A stretch of 64,000 nucleotides of DNA from Elysia crispata (lineage: Eukaryota > Mollusca > Gastropoda > Plakobranchidae): assembly GCA_033675545.1 (NCBI GenBank), contig JAWDGP010005809.1:279501-343500 (forward strand). Reading direction: 5' to 3'. The notes beneath the pieces were generated by a model. It searched no databases and was not told where the DNA came from. It was given only the letters and a program-made list of their open reading frames with translations. Position 1 is the first letter of the stretch; each line of letters starts with the position of its first letter. This document shows positions 10,989 to 22,100 of this stretch, in pieces. Both the position numbers and the translations under genes were made by a program.

Positions 10989-13900
10989 ATGGAAAATCAT
11001 TATTCACAACTCAAACTTTTTGCTTCTAGTTCTATCTTTATTATATGGAGTTCCAAAATAAGCTCAGCCGTAGCAGCTCCAACGGATATTGGTAAGCTCT
11101 CTCTCTCTCGGATACATGAGTGTGGATGTATAGACCATGCAATACTACTCAGGCCTAAATTATAAAATTAGAAACGTATAAGATGTTCCTTGAAATGCAG
11201 AGTGTATATAATCGATCATAAAACTATCTAGAGAGAGATAGAATCTAAGCCTATATTTATGATAACAAGGTCCAAAGTATGTTGTTGCCATCTTTACCAT
11301 GTCACCCTAAAATGTAACTTACAATACATTAGTATAGGTTTTACAGGTCAAATACACTAATTATCAATAGCGAGTCCAAATACCATATAGAAACTCCTAA
11401 TGCCACATAGGGAAAAAGGTGACACATAGTTTATCCAAATGTTAAACGGGATTTTACAATGGGTAAAAATAATTCCTAGATCATATACAAAAATAGGGAA
11501 TTCAAATGCAACAACATAAGGAAAGCAAATTACACATAAGTAAAGCAAATGCACCATTTCAAGCTGCAAGTGAACCGCGCCGTTACGTCACGAAACTATG
11601 TGACGAAGTTTATCAACACGACAGCGGATTTTGTCTAGATCTACGAAATTCCTTAGACCTAACCTATTGGATTGTTTTGATCAAGAGTGTCTTTGTTTGT
11701 TTGTAAAAATGCCAGTTTATTCTAAAGTTTCTGTTGCGGACATGACTATGTGCGCTTGGCAGAAATATTAGGAATAAACCGAACGACAACTTACCACATA
11801 ATAAGAAGAGGTAATCAACGTGAGGGTGTTGTCGCATTGCTGCGTGGCGGAAAAAGAACGTAAAAGGTAACAGCTGAAACGCAGAGAACAGTTCTTGATA
11901 TCGTTCATGAGCACCCAGACTTTACTTTAGTCGCAATTAATCGTGAACTGCGTGCTCGCTTACCAGGTGAACTTCATGTATCAACGTCCACTATCAGCAA
12001 CATCCTTCAAGACCAACTTATAACAATGAAGAAGTTAGAGGATGCACCTGCAGAAAGAAACTCTGATGCAACGAAAGAGCAACGTTTTGAGTACTGTCAG
12101 TGGCTCATGGGGAACATTCAACGCTTCGATTTGATTTTCGTCGATGAAGCTGGTATCAATTTATGGCTGAAAGGACCAGAGGCAGGGCTAGGCGAGGTGA
12201 AAGAGCTGTCCGAGTTGTACAGGGTCGTCGTGGTCACAACTTGACCATGACATTCGCCGTGAGTGCCCGAGCAGGTTTAATTCATCACGATCTATTTCAA
12301 GGTGGTATGACAGCTGAGCGGTTCAATGGCTTTCTGAACCATGTGTCCGAAATCTATCAACCAGAAATGGAAGTTTGTTTCGTTTTTGACAACGCCCGCG
12401 CCCATATGCAGGCTCGAAATTTAGAACTCCCAGAGGGTTTCAACATCAAGTATTTGCCTCCATATTCCCCTTTCCTGAACATTTGTGAGAACGCATTCAG
12501 CATCTGGAAACAAGCTTTGAAAACAAGACTAGCAGAGGTGCGAGAACAAACACTTGACCAACCTTTTGACGAACGAATGGCCACTCTAACACAGCTTGCA
12601 GTTCAAGAGACTATTGTGGTGACTGAAGGGAAAATGGACGGTGCTTTTCGGCACATGCAGTCTTATATGCCTTTGTGCTTTGGAAGAGAAGATGTGTTGA
12701 TGTAAATTGATCATTAGATCTTGCAAAAATTAATCACAAAATAAAATAATATTTGAGCTTTTCTCACAATAAACTTTTGCCTATTTGTGATGTCTATGTG
12801 GCATTTGAATTCACTACGTTGTGCATTTGAACTTTTAGTTTTTGCATTTGGATTCTTTAAGCTACGAGTTGCGTAATTTTGACGTCTCGTTTGTGTTTGA
12901 TGTCTCTTTGCGTTATTTGAATTGCCAATGTGGCATTTGGATTCTTTAGTTGTGTATTTGAGCTGCAAAACCTCATCATTCAAAATATTCTTTTTGTCTT
13001 TCTTAGCACTCACTATAAAATTAGAACCTTTGGCTTATTTTCTTTGGAAGTTTCCTCTTTTGCCCCATAAACCAGCAAAGTTTACAGAATCATTTACTCT
13101 CAGGGAGTTTAATGTTCTAACTCACCCTAGATAATTTGCAAATCGATACATAAAAATGGCCACTTGAAAGTAGACAAGAAGGGTTAGGGCATCAATTTTT
13201 TTGTAGATATTACTGGTACATTAAATAAAATTAGAGAATCTAACCATTGTTACTTTACAGTTGAAATGTAATTTTGTCAAACTCTATTGAGCAATACTAT
13301 TACTTAAGTCCAGCTTGACATCACTGTTTTTCAAAGAATGAAGCAAAATGAGGACACAAATGGAGGATCCCCTTTGTTACGAACAGATAACATAAAAATT
13401 TGACAACCAAGTGATTTATAATTGTCTCAAATAGTGGGGAGCTCTAGATTTATTCATCATGAAACTCAAGTGAGAAAGAATGAGGACATTTTGACCTTGT
13501 TTTCTTCCTCTGGCCATTCTCTAGTAGTCTTTAGGAGTATGTTGGAATTGAGCATGGGAAAGCTGCGATGAAAGTGACAGCTCTATTGGTAGCACCAAAC
13601 AAGCGGTCAGCCTCTTTAGCCAGGGCTCGGTAGTAACTTGTGGAAACAGCAAGAGGAATTCAAATGTGGTCCTGCAGTTTTGCCTAAAAATATGCTTGAA
13701 CAGAAAAAAACAGCTTGTGTTAGCATGCTGTCCATAAGTTGAGGTTTAGCATTGCCTTACCCATGAAAATTTAGCAAGACTGAAGGTCGTTCAGCCTCAG
13801 TCAAGCCTAACGAAGAGGTCATGAAACCCTTAAGGCAGGCATACTTGTTTGTTTGGAGAGGGTTTGTGGTGACGGACAATGCATGAGCAGCAGTTGCATT

Positions 13901-15024
13901 TACAACATAAACAAAGGAGGAGAGCACATAAAATTATTTCATGTTATCCAGTGTAATGTTTCCTAATGCAAACTGAGCCTCCACTGAGCAAACGCTGGAC
14001 TTGACACCCAAAATGTAGGTAGTTTTAGTGCAACACTTTCCACTGCCATGTTTGAAGGTTTAATGAACTTATATTCATTAGATCTAGATCTATGTTAGCA
14101 AATAAAAACGGTATGTACTTTTGAGGTCAACAAATGTTACAAACGCAAACACAAAAATTTTGCAATAAAGTGTTTATATTTTTGTATATTTTGAGATGTC
14201 CCTAATGGTGGGAAGCTCTAGATTTATTCACCATGAAACTCGAGTGAGAGAGAGAGTGAGTGAGTACATTTTGACCTTATTTACTTCCTCTGGCTAGTCT
14301 CTAGCACTCTTTAGGCCCAGGTAGTGCCTATTGCCAGCACAGTTAATAATATGTGGTGCTACATCTTCCCACTTCTCTAATTAAAAACAAAAATGAACGA
14401 AAGTTACCCGCAAAAATCAGTCCCTGATTTGAAATCATTTTTTAAAAAAAATCATTGACCTTTTTCTCTTTGTTAAAAATTTCAGACTCGGAAGCGACAT
14501 CAACAGCTTTTTGGAATTCAAGCCATGCATTGCCAGTTGGACTTTTGATGGTTTTGGCCTCACTGGTGATTCTGAGCTTGGCTCTGATGGCCTGTATGGA
14601 TTGCATGAACTCGGAGGTCAGCTCAGAGAGCCATCCAGCTAGCATGAGCAGTGCCCCCAAGTGGGGAGGGGCTACCAACTACCACAGGGCTGGGGAAGGT
14701 GAAGGAGGGACAGACTCATGCTTTGTATCAGAGGTGATAAATCCATCAGACCTCAGAAATGTTCCTTTGCCTTATTCCATGGTGCCCACTCAGATACCAG
14801 ATGCTGCTGAGTTCCGTGGCTATCAGACCAGTGGTGCAAGCAGTGGCATGGCAGGGTACAATGCTGTAACCCCAAGTGCTCCTTTAAACGAGGCAGGTTA
14901 TAATTCCAATCCTGGGCAGGCTGGGTATGCTACAAATAGTGGTGGCGGCAATCGTGGAAGACATTATAACCCAGCTGACATAGATGACCTACCTCCGCCA
15001 TACAGCGAGGCAAATCGTAACTAG
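10989..15024 (+). CDS. small type I membrane protein with C-terminal PPPY motif (2 exons)
   Basis: Exons are 10989-11091 and 14486-15024. The first ends in G|GTAAGC, the second follows TTTCAG, and both sides are in phase 1, joining to a GAC codon. The product is 213 residues. Residues 1-30 look like a signal peptide with a cleavage-like SSAVA^AP site. The extracellular part is very short, with one N-glycosylation sequon (NSS, N45). Residues 51-71 form one membrane helix followed by cysteines (CMDC). The cytoplasmic tail is rich in Gly, Ser, Asn and Tyr and ends DLPPPYSEANRN. PPxY motifs bind WW domains, for example those of Nedd4-type ubiquitin ligases, so an adaptor or trafficking role is plausible. 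The layout resembles small PPxY membrane proteins such as WBP1/VOPP1 but lacks their cysteine-rich ectodomain. I do not recognise an orthologue. The start was chosen at the ATG with G at +4, just before the signal peptide. Confidence 0.7.
11337..12972 (+). mobile_element. Tc1/mariner-superfamily-like DNA transposon with long, repeat-rich inverted ends
   Basis: The outer ends are inverted matches: GGTTTTaCAGgTCAAATACAC on the left (11337) against GGTTTTGCAGCTCAAATACAC on the complement of the right end (12972). Both ends continue inward for about 200 bp with spaced copies of a TCAAATGCcACAT-like word, in opposite orientation on the two sides. TA precedes the left end. The right flank is TC, so the target duplication is not intact. 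A broken transposase lies inside. The whole element sits in the intron of the PPPY membrane-protein gene, in the same orientation. Confidence 0.75.
11709..12705 (+). pseudogene. DDE_3 (IS630/Tc1-like) transposase, broken
   Basis: An N-terminal helix-turn-helix piece (LAEILGINRTTTYHII) leads to a catalytic core. The first Asp is in FVDEAGINLW (codon 12143), the second in FVFDNARAH (codon 12388), and Glu is in PPYSPFLNICENAF (codon 12487). The D-E spacing is 32 residues, compared with 34 in classical Tc1. Three lesions are visible: a frame change near 11750 after MPVYSKVSVADM, an in-frame TAA at 11861-11863, and a one-base deletion near 12166-12175 between NLWL and RTRGRARRGERA. The C-terminus is intact to its stop. 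The enzyme would have been a cut-and-paste transposase but cannot be made from this copy. Confidence 0.85.
13372..13540 (+). repeat. direct repeat, copy A (flanks gag fossil)
   Basis: Copy A is clearly similar to 14112-14320. Shared landmarks include GCTCTAGATTTATTCA, CATGAAACTC, ACATTTTGACCTT and TTCCTCTGGC, with substitutions and small indels. The pair lies on either side of a retrotransposon gag remnant, so it may be degraded long terminal repeats or a duplicated intron segment. Confidence 0.75.
13533..13915 (-). pseudogene. Ty3/Gypsy-like gag (capsid) fossil
   Basis: One minus-strand frame, broken by three internal stops, reads NPLQTNKYACLKGFMTSSLG, then LTEAERPSVLLNFHG, then GNAKPQLMDSML, and ends ALAKEADRLFGATN. 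This follows the capsid region typical of Gypsy-type gag proteins in invertebrates (NPYAxLKxxL...LSExxRxxxLLxxxxLGDxKPSxLMxxM, then a basic ALAxxADRLW segment). No protease or reverse transcriptase follows, so the copy is a fragment. The assignment is by motif pattern from memory. Confidence 0.5.
14112..14320 (+). repeat. direct repeat, copy B
   Basis: Partner of 13372-13540 in the same orientation, about 750 bp away. It ends about 165 bp before exon 2 of the membrane-protein gene. Confidence 0.75.
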
Positions 15025-15801
15025 CAAGCTTGATCATTTGCCGCAAGAGGTCAGTAATCTGAAAGGAAACAAATTATGTAGAGCAGATGTTTTCTTTAAA
15101 GATAAGTAATGTACAAAAAAAACATCAAAAAGAAAAATTCCTAGATGATTTTCAGGTTCACAGTGATTGAATTCTTATTGATGCTCAACTTTTTACTCTC
15201 TCTAAATATCTATGTTAGAAAACTCATTTCTTAATTTTTAATTTTTAATTTTGTTGTTGTTATCGCTTTACCCAATGATTTCTTGTAGAAATGTTAAATT
15301 ATTTTTTAACTATTGTTTTCAATTGTAAATATTTTTGTGTATAAATTTGCAAATCATCAAAATATTATACATTTATATATACCCATTTTATAATGGTGAA
15401 TTAAAAGCACTAGAGTTTCTTAGCCATTATTTGATGGTGAGTACCCTCTTCATGCAACATTTCAACAGCTTATTATGAAAAGTTTGTTTTATACATGCAC
15501 AGAGAGTTTGGTGATAAAAAGATGTAAAAAAATATTGTTTACAAGATATTTGTCATAAAATTTACCATGACAGTTATGTTGTAAATTTAAATTTTGCCAC
15601 ATTGGATGTCAAAATGATCTGAGTTTTGAATGCTTAATTGTATATCCTGTGGGTGCTGAGAAATTTCTATAAACGCAATTTCATGTTTAATTTTTGTAAT
15701 CAGATTAGCAAGCTATTTAAAAAAAAATACGTATAACATGAATCGCCATAATATTCAGAATATTTTTAAAGTTAAATTTTAAACTTTCATACATGTACAA
15801 A
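15025..15801 (+). other. probable 3' UTR of the PPPY membrane-protein gene
   Basis: AT-rich noncoding sequence directly after the stop codon. I could not place one clear polyadenylation site. Several AATAAA-like words occur further downstream, including one near 19313. Confidence 0.4.
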
Positions 15802-16149
15802 GTTCACCTTTGTCAGTTGTTTTAACTCAACTCTTAGCACCTTGATTCGGGTTGTGAATGTTCACCCTTGTCAGTTGCTTTAACTCAACTCTGAGCCCCT
15901 TGATTCGGATTGTGAATGTTCACCCTTGTCAGTTGCTTTAACTCAACTCTGAGCCCCTTGATTCGGGTTGTGAATGTTCACCCTTGTCAGTTGCTTTAAC
16001 TCAACTCTAAGCACCTTGAATTGGGTTGTGAGTGTTCACCTTTTCCAGTTGTTGTAAGTCAACTCTGAGCCCCTTGATTTGGGTCGTGGATGTTCACCCT
16101 TGTCAGTTGTTTCAACTCAACTCTTAGAATTTGGATTCTGGACGTGAAT
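15802..16149 (+). repeat. 58-bp minisatellite, 6 copies
   Basis: The word GTTCACCcTTGTCAGTTG recurs at exactly 58-bp steps (15802, 15860, 15918, 15976, 16034, 16092). Each unit also contains TTAACTCAACTCT and CTTGATTCGG. The units differ by a few substitutions and the last one is the most diverged. Confidence 0.95.
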
Positions 16150-19100
16150 GAACAATTAAATTGGTTAAAAGCAGTTCCTTGTTTGAGAGCCAATGGATCA
16201 CTTTCTAAGGAAAGCAATTCACTGTATGGTGAACTGTGTTTGATGTTTGGAGAAAATATGATATGATGCCAACCTGATGTTAGTTGGTAACTTCCATAAC
16301 TTTATAATTGACTTAAAGAACTGAATGAATAACATCGTGTTATTGCCTGTTCATGATCCAGTCCAGATCATCTCTCAAATGGTAATTCTTTCAATGCTTG
16401 GCGATGAATTTTACATTCAGTTTGAATGCATGAGCTCAATTTATCCTTTGCACAATGTGAAAGTTGAAATCCTTGCTAAGAAGCGAAATCAAAGAAAAAT
16501 ATGAATTGAACTAAACTTAATGATGATGCAAACAATTCTTTATCATCCAATCTGTGAAAACTGGAAAAAAAAAAAAAGAATTTAGTTCTCTTCAATGTGT
16601 GCTGTAAGATCTACAATTGCTCACACAATTCCATTTCTGATGAAAGAAGATATTAGTGAACAGGGCTGAATATTAAAAGACAATAAGGTTAGTGCTAATA
16701 AAATCAATTCAGTTGCTAATGAAGTAAGGGGTAAATAGAGAGGATAAGAAAACAAGAACAAACAAAAAGAAAGTATTTTTTTTTTCAAACCAACATTTTT
16801 TGCTTCCCTTTTCTCCTTCCAAGTATTATCCTTGTATTAAAAAAATATATATGATAAATGTGTGGCCCTCTCTGCTAGAACTGTAGTTTGATAATGCATG
16901 CTTGTATTTCCCAGCCTCATATCAAAGATTTTTGGTTGACAGCTTGATTGATAAATATTGAGTGCATTCTTCTTGAAATCATATTTGTGGTTACTTTTAA
17001 TGTTCTTTTCTTATCTATCCCCCTATCCTTTAAAAAAACCTCAACAATTCAGTGCCTTTTGTGATTCATGTTACTTTCACATGTTTTCTATTTTTTTTAT
17101 CTCAGGACTTGATGATTTTTTAATGTGGTTAATATTGTGAAAGCAAATATATATGTAGGCTACCCATGAACCATACAGAGGCTCTTCCCGGAAACTGGTA
17201 AATCCCAAATTCAAAGCTACTCTAATTGGAATGAAAATATATTTAATATAAAAATAGCTTTATGATTCCAGTCCCAGAACAGGAGTCTTATCAATTTTTC
17301 AGATTGAAAAATTGTATGAAAGATTTGATTTTTTAAAAAATAGTTTGCTTATGGTAGATCTAGACTGTCACAATTCGAAAAAAAAAAGGTGAACAATTTC
17401 AACAACACAAATTGTAAAAAAAAAGGATGCCAAAATTAGAAATGGCAACAACTTCTAAGTTATTCATTTTTTTCATAACCCTAAAACTATAAGAGTAATA
17501 TCAAATTGATTTTGATATGAAATTATTGCTCTTTATAAATTGGTTAGGGCAATTTCCATATGCATGAATTGGTAGACCTGGATGAGGGTTGCTAATTAGA
17601 CTGGCTGTAAACATCCCTTTGTTTTTTCAGTAGATCAATTCTTTTTTTTAATGTTATTTAAACTTCAACTAAAGCAATTCAATGTGTTTGTTTATATGAC
17701 CTTGTATACTGTAAAAAAAGTCTTTCTTACATGCAGTTCTTTTGTTTTATATTTGTTAAAAATGAATGATAATATGCATATTACAGGGGCTACGTTTGCT
17801 TTTTGAAACCTTTATGATCTTTGTTCAAAAATACTTTTTTCTGGCATCAACCAATTTGACTGCTCATATATTGATTTAAATTTAATATCTAATATAACCC
17901 CAAGACAGAGGAGTAGTTGGCAACACTAGTACAGTAAACAAACTGTTTGTATTTCGCTTTTATCAGATTGGCATTGCAGGGATTCAATAGCGGTCTTTAA
18001 CATCAAGTAGACTTTCTTGTGACATGGCAAAAATCTCTGTTATGAGCATGGTGGATCAATCTGAAGCCAGTGCTAGTTATGGAAATTATCTTGTATTTAA
18101 TAATGCAGATCAAACAATAGACAGGGTCTGCTGGACATGATGAGTCTATGCTTATCTATGTCATTCAGCATAGTTAAGAAATGTATGATTATATTTTTTT
18201 GACCCCAGAGTTCAGTATAACTTTTTCATGGCTATAAGACAGAGCAGTAAGCCACTGTTGAATGGACTCACTCTCAAACCTGCTGGCATTCTCTGCGAGC
18301 AGCCGCAATCATACTCTATTATCTTGTCTGTATTCATTGGATTATATGATCCTTCAAGGAACAAAACAAATTTAACAATTGAATAGCGCAAATACTTTAA
18401 CTTTGCTCATACAAGCCTTTCACTTTTTCTATTGAAATTTCACTCACAGAAAATGTGGCTTCACACAAGTGCATACTTGTTTAAAGCTTATGCTGTGAGA
18501 GATAATCATTGTCTTTGCATTTTTCATTTCTATTGGAATTGTTCAATATTAAAAATGCATTTGTACACACTGTTTACTTGAGTCATACTGGGTGAAAAAA
18601 GTAAAAGTGATTATCAGAAATTCAATCAGTGAAAACTATGGACATGATATACATATATGTGTAAATGTAAAAAGATACAGTAGGGCTGCACTCATTCAGA
18701 ATTACCTTTAAAGCACATTGTTGAACCATTGGAAATGGTTCTAAAATTAAAATGATGGATAGTGCTCAGAATAACCACTTAAATTGCCCTTTATTTTTTT
18801 TTTTGATTTAATATATGCATTTCTTATTCATGTGACTGCTAATACATCCAAAACAGATTTTGGCCCTCATTTTATCCTCTTAAATGATAATTCCTAATAA
18901 AGTATGTTTAAGAGCTGATAAACATTAACTTTAAAGTGAATGATGGAATCTTAAAATCAAAGTTAATCGATTCAGCCTGTAAAACTGAAGATACCAGGAA
19001 CCATTCAATTTGAATTTTAAAGCTGATTTAACTTCTTATATATTAACTTTTGGGTACTTCAAGTTGTGTTGTAAAAGAGTATTTAAAAGCGACTGTGATA

Positions 19101-22100
19101 ATTTTTTTTTACATCCTCTTTTGGTTTTATATCAGTTGTACTTTGTGACATACTTATGAAACTTTTAATTTATTAATGATATATGAACATGTGTATAGTT
19201 TCCACATACTGTTTTCTATTGTAATCAATGATTGTGAAAGTTTAAGTTCGAATTATAAAACTTTATGGTACCATTATTTATCTCATTTCATAACAGACTG
19301 AAAAAAACCCCAAATAAAACTGGTTTAAAATATTTTTTGAGTAATGACACTTGACAGGATTCTTTTCTGTTTTGTTGTTTGTTATTTGTGTGGTTATGAC
19401 ATATGATCTGTCGTCTTGAATAGAATCATACTTAGTGAATATCCTAACGTTAACTCTATAAAGATATGAACTACGCCTTCAGCCACATAGCTCTGTGTCA
19501 TCTACACTGTCAAAGCAGATGTCTAAGCATTTTTTACATCATGTGTAAAAAAAAGAAAATGTCTGTCCAAGTACATGTATGAAGTATCTTGTGGATTGCA
19601 TTCTACCCAAAGATATAAAGTGATTTACAGCTGTTGTGGGAAAAAAAAAGGTCTATTTTGTACACTTCATTTTGAGTGAATACTTATACTGATTTACGCC
19701 ATGTTTCATGAGAGAAGTTGGCGAGCTTAATAGTACCCACCCACAAAAGGTTATGGCATGCGTCCTGGCCTGGGTCTAGCCATGCCCTCTGTTCCCGTCT
19801 CCGCCTGTGGAGATTTTTATCCATACACGCAAGAGCATTTACCAGGGATATTTTCAATTACAGTATGACTGGAGACATTCCTAGCAGATAACAAACATGG
19901 TCTATACTGTATGGTTGTCTTGTCAGTCGACTGTGTACTGTTTGTTCACCACCCCAAAGAAAGCTCATAATCAATTCGTTATAATTAGAAATAAAAACGT
20001 CAAATCAACGCTATTTATCTTGCCTGATTGGCGAAAATCGAATACTAGAGAAGAGAAAACATCACCGAGGTCCCGCCCTTTTCTTGAATTTTTTGAGGCT
20101 GCTCAAGGCATTAATAAAAAAGCTTGGTCCGTATATTTCATCTTTACCAGTTCCTGACGTTTGAGCCGAAATCATCTTTCTTGTTTTCCTTTTGCCATAA
20201 TCCTCGGATATTACTAACTTTTGACACAAATGTGTACTTGTTAGCTATAGCATTCGGATAATATTATAAGGTTTTAACAAATTTGTCAACTCTTTGTATG
20301 CTTTCTCTCTCTTCATTTTGTTTGAATTATCTTTATTTTTAACCTTCCAAAGGCATTTTTGACATCTATAAAATTCATTGAACCAGGAAGCCATCTTCAA
20401 AACACTAGCCAAAATAGTTTGTGAAAACTAAAAGGCCAAATAGATAGATCTAGAGCTATAACTTCAATTTAAACTTAAAGGGAGTATTGCGAAGCAAATG
20501 TAATTGACTCCGACTGAACTGAAACAGCTTTTCATTGTTCAGTACAAGGGAGCAAGCCTTTCACTTGAATGACAACAAAGGCAAAGAAGTCAAGACTTCT
20601 TTGCTTTTGCAGGTCAGGAGATCTTGTTCATATTTTTTTTGATTATTATTCCTAGAAAAATTAAAGGTTTTGGTTGATGTTTGGTAGCAAACTAGTGGTA
20701 AATTTGACATAGAATTCGAATTTGAAAGGCGAAAGGTGATAAAATGTGATTTTTAAGGAAATTTTATGTATTTTTGAATAAGGCCACACCCATGAAACCC
20801 CGCCCCAGATGAAATTTATCGGAGAGCCTTAAAGTTGCCATTTCGCTCTGCGTCTAGTGTCGCACCCCATGATATCGCCCAAACATGGGCAGTTCTATGG
20901 GGGGTGAAGATTGGGGACACCTTACCCAAGCCAGGATGCATGCCAAAACCATCTGTGAGTGGGGGCTATAAGACATACATGAAGAAAGCTTTCTGTGCAT
21001 GTTGACCAACTCTAAGTTATGCAGTAATAAAAAAGATAAAATTTTAAGGAAACTTTGGATTTATTTGTCCTTGATTTTACCAAGTTTCATCAGAATAGAA
21101 ATGAAGTGAGAACAACTGGCACAGATTTCAAACGAGTGACAAAATTAGCATATTTTTGAACTGGGAGTTTTTTAGTTTCAACATATATTTTATTTCTTCA
21201 GTTTTTACTTTCCAAGATACATGTAACTGTATATAGGCCCAAATCTTATTGTCACATTTGTTCCTACTATCCTAGAGTATTGATGTAGATTACAACATTG
21301 TTAAAACACAAACTGGAACTGCCAGCAGACGTAAAGTGACTTTAAGTTAGACATTGATGAGTACTAAAACCTGGTATGCTGTACATGTAATGATTAAATG
21401 GTGAAACCATTTCTACTTGTTGAAATTTTCACTTCTAAAAGCTACCAGATGCTACAAAACATCTTGATTTGAGTCCTTAAGAATGCTCACCAAGTAACAG
21501 AAATGGTCACCCCATGTTTCAGGTAACCACACAGACTGGCCATTCATGTTTCAGTCTTGGCCTGGCCTGCAACCTTTGTTTAAGCTGTTTAGTTTGACAA
21601 TCAGTCACTGGATGAAGTTGTAGTCCCGTGCTTTTGCTTCTATAGGGCTGTTTGAATTTTTCATCTGAGCTGAAACTCTACCATTGACTATTTTGAAACA
21701 AACCTAACTTTTCTAGGCATGCATTTATACAGATTTCAAATCATCCTCAGGATATAAATTGCTTTATCAATTGTTGAAACAGTGAAAGAGATTCCACACA
21801 GTGGATTGGGGAAGTGCATCTTTAGGAAAATATCACTCAAAATCTGCAAGCTAAATTTTGCATTTTCCAAATTATAAGTCTACATGAACACAGCAAAATC
21901 ATCATATAAGGTCATTCATAGTTTTATTATCAGTTCCACATGCAATATTTCCCAAACAGAGAATGTACACACAGACTTCAGGGTATGGGGACTCCACAAA
22001 TAAAATGATAAACTTTGCAATCAGTCCAAAAAAAAAATTATATGTGAAACATTTAAATTGGGGGAAATTAGCACTTGCAGTATGCACTGCTCTTACCCAC

